Shown here: positions 1 to 5,493 of the stretch, piece by piece
Layout: each line of letters starts with the position of its first letter
Numbering within the stretch: the stretch's first letter is position 1
From: Lachnospiraceae bacterium
Lineage (GTDB): Bacteria; Bacillota; Clostridia; Lachnospirales; Lachnospiraceae
Direction: 5' to 3'
DNA: 6,943 bases
Assembly: GCA_024694785.1 (NCBI GenBank)
Contig: JAILJL010000005.1
Location: 1 to 6,943, forward strand
Position numbers and translations under genes: made by a program
The notes under the pieces: generated by a model
Seen by the model: only the letters and a program-made list of their open reading frames with translations
Database searches by the model: none
Told to the model about the DNA's origin: nothing

Positions 1-1404
1 TGCATGACGAAGTGCGTGCTCCGTTCTATGGGCAACGGTATCATAACTCTTGGTAGGATACATGTGTCCGTTGTACTCCGAGATAAGATACGGCTTATTA
101 ACATCCGACGTAACTTTCCTCTTAGGCTCTGCCCCTTCCGCTATTCCGTTATGTACAAAATCATTGTATGTATATACATCTTCGTATAATTTACTGTTCT
201 TAATGCATCTTACTCCGCCGGTCTGTCTTGACGGATCAAGCTTATGTGCCAGAAGATTGGTCTTCTCGTATAACTCATCGCAATCTGCGGATTCGTTAAT
301 TCTTACACCCCAGAGAATTATTGACGGATGATTCCTGTATTGCTCCACCATCTCTTTAACATTAAGCAATGCCTGGTCACGCCAGCTTTCATCTCCGATA
401 TGCTGCCATCCCGGAATCTCGGTGAATACCAATAATCCCAGTTCATCGCACTTTCTTATAAAATCATGTGACTGAGGATAATGCGATGTACGAACCGCGT
501 TGCAATGCAATTCTTCCTTGAGAATCTTAGCATCATATTCCTGCATGCTCTTAGGCATTGCGTATCCCACATATGCATATGACTGATGACGGTTAAGACC
601 TCTTAACTTAATTCTCTTGCCGTTAAGATAGAATCCGTCATTCTTAAATACTGCTTCCCTAAAACCGAATGTTACTTCATTCTCATCACGAAGTACTCCG
701 CCTATTTTAAGTATTGATGTAACCTTATAAAGAATCGGCGTATCAACCGACCACTCAAGCGGAAGAATCGGCTTATACATTACAAAGTTCTTCTCTCTTA
801 TCTCGACTCTGTCAGCAACAAGCGGTATGTCCTTGCCATCAGGACTTGTGAGCGAATGTGTTACAGTACCTCCCACGCCTTGTGCAGAAAGTGTATCCTG
901 CACGCACAGAGAATAAGTGCCGTCTTCATGCCTTATTGAATATACAAAAGAATCCGCGAAGTGAGCCTTATCCTTAATTGTAAGCGTAACATCCCGATAT
1001 ATTCCGCCATAAGTAAGATAATCTATAACCAGACCAAAAGGCGGAACATTTAACGATTCACGGCTATCCACTTTTATCTTAATCTTATTGCCCCCCTTAT
1101 TGACATAAGGCGCAATATCAATTGAAAACGCAGTATATCCGCTATGATGTGAAAGCACTTCCTTATCGTTAATATAAAGCACCGCATCATGCGCTGCCGC
1201 ACCAACCTCCAGAATTATAGCCTTATCAAGCCATTCTTCCTTAATCTCTATTTCTTTCTCATAATAGGATATCATTTGGTATGATTTCTCGGAGAAATAA
1301 TGGAACGGTATTTCTTTAACCGTATGGGGAATGCGTACAACCGACGTCTCTTCTCCTTCAGGATGAAACAGCCAGTTATCGTTAAGATATATTTGCTCGA
1401 TCAT
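1..1404 (-). CDS. Family 2 glycoside hydrolase (beta-galactosidase-like), 3' end cut by window edge
   Basis: Predicted retaining glycosidase that removes a terminal beta-linked sugar; GH2 includes beta-galactosidases and beta-glucuronidases. The frame is open from an ATG at 1404 to base 1 (468 codons, no stop), so the C-terminus lies outside. AAGGAG (1417-1412) is 7 nt before the ATG. The translation has the GH2 order: an N-terminal jelly-roll sugar-binding region (about 1-165), an Ig-like sandwich (about 165-265), then the TIM barrel, opening with NGKRIKLRGLNRH (NRH at 271-273). The predicted acid/base is E371 in WGVRINES and the predicted nucleophile E443 in LISEYNGHM. Their 72-residue spacing is close to E461/E537 of E. 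coli LacZ. There is no signal peptide, so it is probably cytoplasmic and acts on imported oligosaccharides. The family is secure; the substrate is not, and beta-galactosidase is only the likeliest label. Confidence 0.9.
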   Translation of the reverse strand, partial: MIEQIYLNDNWLFHPEGEETSVVRIPHTVKEIPFHYFSEKSYQMISYYEKEIEIKEEWLDKAIILEVGAAAHDAVLYINDKEVLSHHSGYTAFSIDIAPYVNKGGNKIKIKVDSRESLNVPPFGLVIDYLTYGGIYRDVTLTIKDKAHFADSFVYSIRHEDGTYSLCVQDTLSAQGVGGTVTHSLTSPDGKDIPLVADRVEIREKNFVMYKPILPLEWSVDTPILYKVTSILKIGGVLRDENEVTFGFREAVFKNDGFYLNGKRIKLRGLNRHQSYAYVGYAMPKSMQEYDAKILKEELHCNAVRTSHYPQSHDFIRKCDELGLLVFTEIPGWQHIGDESWRDQALLNVKEMVEQYRNHPSIILWGVRINESADCDELYEKTNLLAHKLDPSRQTGGVRCIKNSKLYEDVYTYNDFVHNGIAEGAEPKRKVTSDVNKPYLISEYNGHMYPTKSYDTVAHRTEHALRHA

Positions 1405-1426
1405 TCGCTCTCTCCTTGCATTTATA

Positions 1427-1455
1427 ATTATACAAGTTAATTGTATCACAAATCA
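1427..1455 (-). promoter_or_regulatory. Probable promoter of the GH2 gene
   Basis: On the minus strand a perfect TATAAT -10 box lies at 1432-1427. At 17-bp spacing the -35 position (1455-1450) reads TGATTT, a poor match. The transcript would start near 1420, just upstream of the ribosome binding site. A weak -35 with a strong -10 would suit an activated or repressed sugar gene, but that is inference. Confidence 0.4.
1430..1446. promoter_or_regulatory. Operator-like palindrome over the GH2 -10 box
   Basis: ATACAA (1430-1435) and TTGTAT (1441-1446) form a perfect 6-bp inverted repeat with a 5-bp centre (GTTAA). It shares three bases with the -10 box of the GH2 promoter. A regulator bound here would block RNA polymerase, as expected for a local sugar repressor. 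No regulator gene is visible in the window, so the factor is unknown. Confidence 0.35.
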
Positions 1456-1461
1456 GGGTAC

Positions 1462-1487
1462 AAAAAAAGCGGTTTCACACCGCTTTT
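1462..1487 (-). terminator. Rho-independent terminator of the PAQR-family gene
   Basis: On the minus strand a 9-bp perfect stem, AAAAGCGGT paired with ACCGCTTTT (1487-1479 and 1473-1465), encloses the loop GTGAA and runs into a seven-T tract. It begins 4 nt past the PAQR stop codon and separates that gene from the GH2 gene. Confidence 0.9.
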
Positions 1488-1491
1488 CTCA

Positions 1492-2178
1492 CTATCTGAG
1501 TATCGCATATTTGAAAATTGCAATAAACTGCAACGCTGTTCCAAGCAGCACGAATATATGAAAGGTTGCATGTATGTACTTTATCCGCTCTCCTATCGCA
1601 TAAAGACTTGCTCCGAGAGTATATGATACTCCGCCGAGAAGCAAATATATGAATCCCGGCATTGTGAGCGCAGCAATCGTCGGCTTGACAGCTACGATAA
1701 TAAGCCAGCCTATTCCGATATAGCATCCCATCGAAAGCTTGGTATACTTCTCAAAGTCAATTGCAGTAAATACCGTTGCAAAAGCGCATAATCCCCAGAC
1801 AACTCCGAATATGGTCCAGCCTATCCACGTCTTATACTCACGGAGAGGTCCTATTGCTACTACCGTGTATGTTCCTCCGATGAGAAAATATATCGTGCAG
1901 TGATCAAGTACCTGCATAACCTTCTTACCCATCTCTACATTCGGATGAATTCCATGGTACACACTGGACATTGTATATAATGCTATAAGTGACACTCCGT
2001 ATATCGCAGAACCCACAACATAAAAACAATCGTGTCTTAATGCGGAGAATACCACGCAAAGCACTAGCGCAACTATTCCAAAAGCTCCGCCCACTATATG
2101 CGTTATCATATTTGCCACTTCTTCGCCTCTTGTATAATCAGGTAATATTCTGTCTCTTAATTTTGTTCTTGGTGCCAT
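1492..2178 (-). CDS. Hemolysin III / PAQR-family integral membrane protein
   Basis: Seven-helix membrane protein of the YqfA/hemolysin III branch of the PAQR superfamily, whose members are thought to be zinc-dependent membrane hydrolases or lipid-homeostasis factors; the substrate is not established. The 228-residue length is normal. Family marks are GEEVANMITH near the N-terminus (E19/E20, H27), SSVYH with S71 and H75, LDH at 91-93, and the C-terminal HATFH (H203, H207) followed by IFVLLG. Most of the rest is hydrophobic helices. The ATG at 2178 is chosen because AAAGGAG lies 8 nt upstream and the promoter predicts a transcript start near 2221. A longer open frame back to 2256 would begin inside the -35 box. 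The gene is a single unit with its own promoter and terminator. The hemolysin name reflects family history and is not evidence of toxicity. Confidence 0.9.
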   Translation of the reverse strand: MAPRTKLRDRILPDYTRGEEVANMITHIVGGAFGIVALVLCVVFSALRHDCFYVVGSAIYGVSLIALYTMSSVYHGIHPNVEMGKKVMQVLDHCTIYFLIGGTYTVVAIGPLREYKTWIGWTIFGVVWGLCAFATVFTAIDFEKYTKLSMGCYIGIGWLIIVAVKPTIAALTMPGFIYLLLGGVSYTLGASLYAIGERIKYIHATFHIFVLLGTALQFIAIFKYAILR

Positions 2179-2227
2179 TTTTCTAACTCCTTTGCATAAC
2201 ATTCGTCGGCTCCCGTCCGGCTCATTC

Positions 2228-2256
2228 ATTATAACACTACGTGATGTAGTTTTCAA
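2228..2256 (-). promoter_or_regulatory. Sigma-A type promoter of the PAQR-family gene
   Basis: On the minus strand TTGAAA (2256-2251) and TATAAT (2233-2228) are separated by exactly 17 bp. Predicted transcription starts near 2221, giving a 5' UTR of about 43 nt. The spacer holds a 15-bp inverted repeat (ACTAC, 5 bp, GTAGT; 2236-2250) that could be a regulator site. Confidence 0.75.
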
Positions 2257-2262
2257 TACTAT

Positions 2263-2290
2263 GTTGCCTCAAATACACTAATGCGGCAAC
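2263..2290. repeat. Inverted repeat between the tRNA-Leu terminator and the PAQR promoter
   Basis: GTTGCC (2263-2268) and GGCAAC (2285-2290) are perfect 6-bp arms around a 16-bp centre; CA and TG inside the arms could add two pairs past a mismatch. It abuts the T-tract of the tRNA-Leu terminator and ends 7 bp upstream of the PAQR -35 box. It may be an upstream regulator site or a second weak hairpin in the terminator tail. Confidence 0.35.
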
Positions 2291-2317
2291 AAAAATGGTC
2301 CGCCATCAGGCGAACCA
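2291..2317 (-). terminator. Rho-independent terminator after tRNA-Leu
   Basis: On the minus strand TGGTTCGCC pairs with GGCGGACCA over 9 bp (one G-U) around the loop TGAT and is followed by TTTTT. It lies 4 nt past the tRNA-Leu 3' end. It is also the first clear terminator downstream of the SurA-like gene that ends at 2444. Confidence 0.85.
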
Positions 2318-2321
2318 TAAA

Positions 2322-2401
2322 TGCGGGTGACAGGACTTGAACCTGCACGCTCTCGCACAAGAACCTAAATCTTGCGTGTCTGCCAATTCCACCACACCCG
2401 C
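2322..2401 (-). tRNA. tRNA-Leu (anticodon TAG)
   Basis: The minus-strand sequence folds as a class II tRNA. The acceptor GCGGGTG pairs with CACCCGC. The anticodon stem CAAGA/TCTTG encloses TTTAGGT, giving anticodon TAG, which reads CUN leucine codons. An 11-nt variable arm precedes the T arm GCAGG-TTCAAGT-CCTGT. The discriminator is A (2322) and no CCA is encoded. It is separated from the six-tRNA operon by three protein genes. Confidence 0.95.
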
Positions 2402-2407
2402 AAATAT

Positions 2408-2427
2408 TATAAAAAGAAGGGGCCCAC
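2408..2427 (-). repeat. Shared tRNA leader element, copy 1 (upstream of tRNA-Leu)
   Basis: These 20 bp match the 20 bp at 5220-5239 at 18 positions; the common minus-strand core is GGCCCCTTCTT. This copy ends 6 bp before the 5' end of tRNA-Leu, and the other ends 3 bp before tRNA-His. Confidence 0.6.
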
Positions 2428-2429
2428 AT

Positions 2430-2458
2430 ATTATATCAAAACATCAGTTAATTGTCAC
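2430..2458 (-). promoter_or_regulatory. Possible promoter of tRNA-Leu
   Basis: On the minus strand GTGACA (2458-2453, one mismatch to TTGACA) and TATAAT (2435-2430) are 17 bp apart. Transcription would start near 2423, inside the shared leader, about 20 nt before the tRNA. The -35 box overlaps the last codons of the SurA-like gene. tRNA-Leu could also be read through from that gene, since no terminator lies between them. Confidence 0.55.
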
Positions 2459-3127
2459 GTGTCCCATCGGAACCTGATTCCAGATTTTTTCTTTGATCTT
2501 AACCCTATGAGCTTCCATCGTCTTCTTAAAGAATGAACTGTTCATTCCATAATAAGCGGACAAAACCTCTTCGGTAATATCAAGCTTCTTCTCCTTCGCC
2601 ATGGCAATCACATACTTATCCGCATAGGCCTTCTCGGTTATTGCAGTAAGAATATCCTCTTCCGAAATATGCGTCGATACCTGCTTATCGGTAAGACCGG
2701 AATAAATTGTCCGTGCTTTTACCTTAAGATCCTCTATCTCGGAATCCTCAAGTACAAATCCCTCTTCAATCGCGATTCTCGAATACACATAATCACGCAA
2801 GAAATAATTCATTGTAATCTCTCGCGCCGATGTAGATACATAAGCATTACTTACATAGATATTCCAATAAGTCCAGGGCTTCTCAGGATCATATATCATT
2901 GCTGCTTCATTTACTGCTTCTTCCTCAATCATTATATAATAGGTAAGACGATATAAGGCTATATCTTCGCCGTCAATCTCCACAACAGTATCGCTAAGCG
3001 AGCGCGAGTAGACAAATTCCCTGCTCTTATTAAGAAAAAGCGAACCCATCATTACAATGAAAACGATGGCCACCACCATTATGAACATCAATATCGCATT
3101 TTCTTTGTTTCTCTTAATCTTAGCCAT
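2444..3127 (-). CDS. Membrane-anchored SurA-N-like protein without a PPIase domain
   Basis: Function not established. The 227-residue protein has a short basic N-terminus (KIKRNK), one hydrophobic helix at about 11-32, and then an outside domain, so it is probably a type II anchored extracytoplasmic protein. The segment VVEIDGEDIALYRLTYYI (48-65), followed by charged amphipathic helices, resembles the N-terminal chaperone domain of SurA/PrsA-type foldases (VNGxxI, then helices). ITEEVLSAYY (184-193) looks like the segment that usually leads into the parvulin domain, but the protein stops about 35 residues later and has no parvulin module. No lipobox cysteine is seen, so it is not a PrsA-type lipoprotein. 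GAAGGGA precedes the ATG by about 5 nt. It sits just past the ptb terminator and 42 bp before tRNA-Leu. The gene is secure; the family call is moderate. Confidence 0.7.
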   Translation of the reverse strand: MAKIKRNKENAILMFIMVVAIVFIVMMGSLFLNKSREFVYSRSLSDTVVEIDGEDIALYRLTYYIMIEEEAVNEAAMIYDPEKPWTYWNIYVSNAYVSTSAREITMNYFLRDYVYSRIAIEEGFVLEDSEIEDLKVKARTIYSGLTDKQVSTHISEEDILTAITEKAYADKYVIAMAKEKKLDITEEVLSAYYGMNSSFFKKTMEAHRVKIKEKIWNQVPMGHVTIN

Positions 3128-3150
3128 ACTATCCCTTCACATTAATAATC

Positions 3151-3185
3151 AAAAAAGAATTCCCGGCTCCCGCATGGAAGCCGGG
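3151..3185 (-). terminator. Terminator-like hairpin between ptb and the SurA-like gene
   Basis: On the minus strand CCCGGCT (3185-3179) pairs with AGCCGGG (3168-3162) over 7 perfect bp around a 10-nt loop that can add two G-C pairs, then AATTC and a six-T tract (3156-3151). It ends only 24 bp before the next start codon, leaving no room for a normal downstream promoter. It may terminate ptb only partially. Confidence 0.75.
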
Positions 3186-3202
3186 CCAATATACATTAAT
3201 AA

Positions 3203-4108
3203 CTATTTGGTAGCTGCAGCGGATACCACAATCGACATATACTTCTCTTCTGCGGAAGAGCCTCTTGATGTAAGTACGATCGGGCACTTTGCGCCGACAA
3301 TGAAGCCTGCCATCTTTGCACCGCAAGTAACCGTATATACCTTACCGAGAATATTGCCGGCATGGATATTCGGAACGATCAATACATCGACATCACCTGC
3401 AATCTTGCTCTCATAGCCCTTGAAATCAGCAATTTCCTTACTCATTGCACAGTCATAAGAGATAGGTCCTTCAACGATACATCCCGGAATCTCGCCTGCT
3501 GCATTCATCTTGGCAAGTTCATCCGCATCAAGCGTCTCAGGCATCTTCGGATTAACCTTTTCAACGCACGCAAGAACGCCAACCTTCGGATTCTCATAAC
3601 CATATGCATGAAGTACATCTATTGTATTAAGAATGATCTCTTTCTTCATCTGAAGATCAGGATATGTAACCATACCGCCATCTACCGCAACGATAATCTT
3701 GTGATATCCCGGAACCTCAAACATTGTGAAATGACTCATAAGACGGCCCTGTCCAAGACCTGTTTCCTTATTAACAACAGCCTTTAAGATGACCTTGGTA
3801 TCAAGATAACCTTTCATAAGGAAATCGCCCTTGCCTTCACGTACCAGCTCAACTGCCTTGGCTGCTGCCACTTCCGGCTCTGCCGCATCATAGATATCCT
3901 CTTCCGGAACTTCTTCCTTAAGTTCTTTCAGAATCTCCCTGATCTTGGCTGCATCACCAACAAGAATTGGTCTGCAGATTCCCTCTTTTCTGGCATGAAG
4001 AGCAGCTTCCAAAGTATGCTCCTCACCTGCTGCCGCAATGACCATTCTCTTCATCTCCGGCATACCCTTAACCTTGCCGATTAATTCCGCAAAATTCTTG
4101 ATTTCCAT
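3203..4108 (-). CDS. ptb: Phosphate butyryltransferase (PTA/PTB family)
   Basis: Cytoplasmic enzyme that exchanges CoA for phosphate: butyryl-CoA + Pi to butyryl phosphate + CoA, normally followed by butyrate kinase to yield ATP and butyrate. The length, 301 aa, is the usual size for Ptb (about 300) and shorter than many Pta enzymes. Recognisable blocks are GDFLMKG (94-100), SHFTMFEVPGYHK (125-137), EKVNPKMPETLDADEL (183-198), EGPISYDCAMS (213-223), GDVDVLIVPNIHAGN (238-252) and a C-terminal LTSRGSSAEEKYMS (279-292). The EKVNPK and VPNIHAGN stretches fit butyryl- over acetyltransferases, but a branched-chain or other acyl preference cannot be excluded. AAAGGAG lies 7 nt before the ATG. It is 34 bp downstream of the cysteine-cluster gene, probably one operon. 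No butyrate kinase gene is next to it. Confidence 0.88.
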   Translation of the reverse strand: MEIKNFAELIGKVKGMPEMKRMVIAAAGEEHTLEAALHARKEGICRPILVGDAAKIREILKELKEEVPEEDIYDAAEPEVAAAKAVELVREGKGDFLMKGYLDTKVILKAVVNKETGLGQGRLMSHFTMFEVPGYHKIIVAVDGGMVTYPDLQMKKEIILNTIDVLHAYGYENPKVGVLACVEKVNPKMPETLDADELAKMNAAGEIPGCIVEGPISYDCAMSKEIADFKGYESKIAGDVDVLIVPNIHAGNILGKVYTVTCGAKMAGFIVGAKCPIVLTSRGSSAEEKYMSIVVSAAATK

Positions 4109-4142
4109 AGTAATTCTCCTTTACAATACCTTCAACTCAAAT

Positions 4143-4799
4143 TTATTTTAAAAGCGGGTAAGCTTCAATTCGCTCATAGACCTGCTCATAAAAATCACAT
4201 TGTGCATCATACGGCGCCACGAAGAAATTACCAAGAACCATCATGCTTGCAGCTCTTATCTCCTCGTGATCATCCATCTTCGCAACCATTTCCCTTATCC
4301 TTATAAGGAAATTATGCCATGTAAGCACGAACTTCTCGTAACTTTCAATATCATCCTCGCCTATCCATTTCGAAATTTTCACCTTCGAACGATTCTTTAC
4401 TGCGCACTCATCTTTTTGCAGGAAGTAATAAAAGCTCCCGTCCTCATATGCACGGCCTAACGGAAACAGTCTGCATATGCCCGGACGTATCGCATGTATC
4501 GAACATCTTCCTCCCTTTAAGAATCCGCAAGCGCCGGTCTCATCCGTCATCCTGATTCCCGGAAGGCATACGCCGTCAACAATGCGAAGATCTATATAAG
4601 TACCGATAATACTTTGAAAGTCGCAATTCAGATGCTTCGTTATCCTATATACATCCAAAGGATCAAGCACTATCGTATCGCCCATCTTCTCGCAGCATTG
4701 CGAACAACCATTACAATCGTTACAGCCCAGGCGCGCCATATCGTGCTTTGTATACTTCTTCCCGTCGGAAATCTCTTCCATAGATACATCTCTAAGCAT
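4143..4799 (-). CDS. YkgJ-family cysteine-cluster protein
   Basis: Protein of 218 aa with the CxxCxxCxxCC cluster of the YkgJ/UPF0153 family, a group of putative metal (zinc or iron-sulphur) binding proteins of unknown reaction. Cysteines C26, C29, C32, C35 and C36 form the N-terminal cluster. C78 and C91 (GACGFL), C99 (GGRCSIH) and C109 (RPGICRLFPLG) give the typical second half. There is no signal peptide or membrane helix, so it is probably cytoplasmic. The ATG at 4799 is preferred because GGGAGG lies about 10 nt upstream. An in-frame TTG at 4817 abuts that site, making GGAGG coding, and is unlikely to be the start. It leads a likely operon with ptb 34 bp downstream; whether the two are functionally linked is unknown. 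Confidence 0.88.
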   Translation of the reverse strand: MLRDVSMEEISDGKKYTKHDMARLGCNDCNGCSQCCEKMGDTIVLDPLDVYRITKHLNCDFQSIIGTYIDLRIVDGVCLPGIRMTDETGACGFLKGGRCSIHAIRPGICRLFPLGRAYEDGSFYYFLQKDECAVKNRSKVKISKWIGEDDIESYEKFVLTWHNFLIRIREMVAKMDDHEEIRAASMMVLGNFFVAPYDAQCDFYEQVYERIEAYPLLK

Positions 4800-4835
4800 A
4801 TAACGATTTCCTCCCAAACGCTTTGATGCATATAA

Positions 4836-4864
4836 ATAATAACAAAATTAGAGAAAAATCACAA
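4836..4864 (-). promoter_or_regulatory. Promoter of the YkgJ-ptb operon
   Basis: On the minus strand TTGTGA (4864-4859) and TATTAT (4841-4836) are 17 bp apart in an AT-rich stretch between the tRNA terminator and the YkgJ start. Predicted transcription begins near 4829, a leader of about 30 nt with GGGAGG inside it. The -35 box begins directly after the T-tract of the preceding terminator. Confidence 0.55.
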
Positions 4865-4898
4865 CAAAAAATCCCCAAAGCTTACGAAAGCTCGGGGA
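4865..4898 (-). terminator. Rho-independent terminator of the six-tRNA operon
   Basis: On the minus strand TCCCC pairs with GGGGA and, past a small bulge, AGCTT pairs with AAGCT around the four-base loop TCGT; six T residues follow (4871-4866). It lies 18 bp past tRNA-Lys and closes the cluster. Confidence 0.9.
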
Positions 4899-4916
4899 CT
4901 GTAAATCATATATAAA

Positions 4917-4989
4917 TGAGACACGGGGGATTCGAACCCCCGACAACTTGATTAAAAGTCAAGTGCTCTACCACCTGAGCTAGTATCCC
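4917..4989 (-). tRNA. tRNA-Lys (anticodon TTT)
   Basis: Acceptor GGGATAC pairs with GTGTCTC (two G-U pairs). The anticodon stem CTTGA/TCAAG encloses CTTTTAA, giving anticodon TTT, which reads AAA/AAG. The T arm is GGGGG-TTCGAAT-CCCCC. The discriminator is A and no CCA is encoded. It is the last tRNA of the operon, 6 bp after tRNA-Gln. Confidence 0.97.
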
Positions 4990-4995
4990 ATATAA

Positions 4996-5067
4996 CTGGG
5001 CTAACCAGATTCGAACTGGTGCATGCAGGAGTCAAAGTCCTGTGCCTTACCGCTTGGCGATAGCCCA
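4996..5067 (-). tRNA. tRNA-Gln (anticodon TTG)
   Basis: Acceptor TGGGCTA pairs with TAGCCCA. The anticodon stem CAGGA/TCCTG encloses CTTTGAC, giving anticodon TTG, which reads CAA/CAG. The T arm is ACCAG-TTCGAAT-CTGGT. The discriminator is G and no CCA is encoded. A 74-bp spacer separates it from tRNA-His. Confidence 0.97.
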
Positions 5068-5141
5068 TCAATCTTTGACAAGCACAACAATGCCGGTTAT
5101 GCTTACCTTGCATAGCAAGATGAACCTGTAAGTCCAAAAAG

Positions 5142-5216
5142 GGTGGATACTGGGATTCGAACCCAGGGCCTCCAGAGCCACAATCTGGCGCGCTAACCAA
5201 CTGCGCTATACCCACC
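5142..5216 (-). tRNA. tRNA-His (anticodon GTG)
   Basis: The gene encodes the extra 5' G (G-1, base 5216) opposite C73 (base 5142), the identity mark of tRNA-His. Acceptor GTGGGTA pairs with TATCCAC. The anticodon stem CCAGA/TCTGG encloses TTGTGGC, giving anticodon GTG. The T arm is CTGGG-TTCGAAT-CCCAG. No CCA is encoded. It is flanked by unusually long spacers, 99 bp upstream and 74 bp downstream. Confidence 0.97.
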
Positions 5217-5219
5217 ATG

Positions 5220-5239
5220 TATAAGAAGAAGGGGCCTAC
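5220..5239 (-). repeat. Shared tRNA leader element, copy 2 (upstream of tRNA-His)
   Basis: These 20 bp match 2408-2427 at 18 positions, differing at 5225 and 5237. The copy ends 3 bp before the 5' end of tRNA-His. No -10 box is seen at the equivalent upstream place, so here it would be part of a longer precursor. Confidence 0.6.
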
Positions 5240-5278
5240 GAACTTCCCGCTCGCAGATAACCCTCTTAATAAAGCAAT

Positions 5279-5300
5279 ATCTATCCCTTCCGGAATAGAT
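5279..5300. other. Hairpin in the Arg-His tRNA spacer
   Basis: ATCTATCCC and GGAATAGAT (5279-5287 and 5292-5300) pair over 9 positions with one mismatch around a four-base loop. On the minus strand only a broken, T-poor tail follows, so it is a weak terminator candidate. It is more likely a precursor-processing structure. Confidence 0.35.
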
Positions 5301-5315
5301 ACAGAAGAATATTAA

Positions 5316-5389
<74 letters not shown>

Positions 5390-5395
5390 ACGAAA

Positions 5396-5466
5396 AGCGG
5401 GTGATGGGAATCGAACCCACGTGTACAGCTTGGAAGGCTGTCATTCTACCATTGAACTACACCCGC
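5396..5466 (-). tRNA. tRNA-Gly (anticodon TCC)
   Basis: Acceptor GCGGGTG pairs with CACCCGC. The anticodon stem ACAGC/GCTGT encloses CTTCCAA, giving anticodon TCC, which reads GGA/GGG. The T loop is TTCGATT. The discriminator is T, normal for bacterial tRNA-Gly, and no CCA is encoded. Confidence 0.97.
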
Positions 5467-5493
5467 GTATATAAGAATTGGGACTTCCCCAAG

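Noticed and set aside
2179..2256. N-terminal extension of the PAQR-family protein from an ATG at 2256
   Set aside because: The codon lies inside the -35 box of the gene's own promoter, and a strong ribosome binding site serves the ATG at 2178.
2402..2443. Second TATAAT at 2411-2406 as the tRNA-Leu promoter
   Set aside because: It ends only 4 bp before the mature tRNA and has no -35 match at normal spacing; the site at 2435-2430 fits better.
3057..3787. Long plus-strand open frames over the SurA-like and ptb genes
   Set aside because: They lie opposite well-supported coding sequence, lack recognisable domains and have no clear ribosome binding site.
4800..4817. TTG start at 4817 for the YkgJ-family protein
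   Set aside because: It would make the GGGAGG ribosome binding site part of the coding sequence, and the ATG at 4799 is correctly spaced from that site.
4952..5218. Minus-strand open frame containing IAQLVSAPDCGSGGPGFES
   Set aside because: It runs through tRNA-His, tRNA-Gln and part of tRNA-Lys. It is another typical false gene from tRNA sequence.
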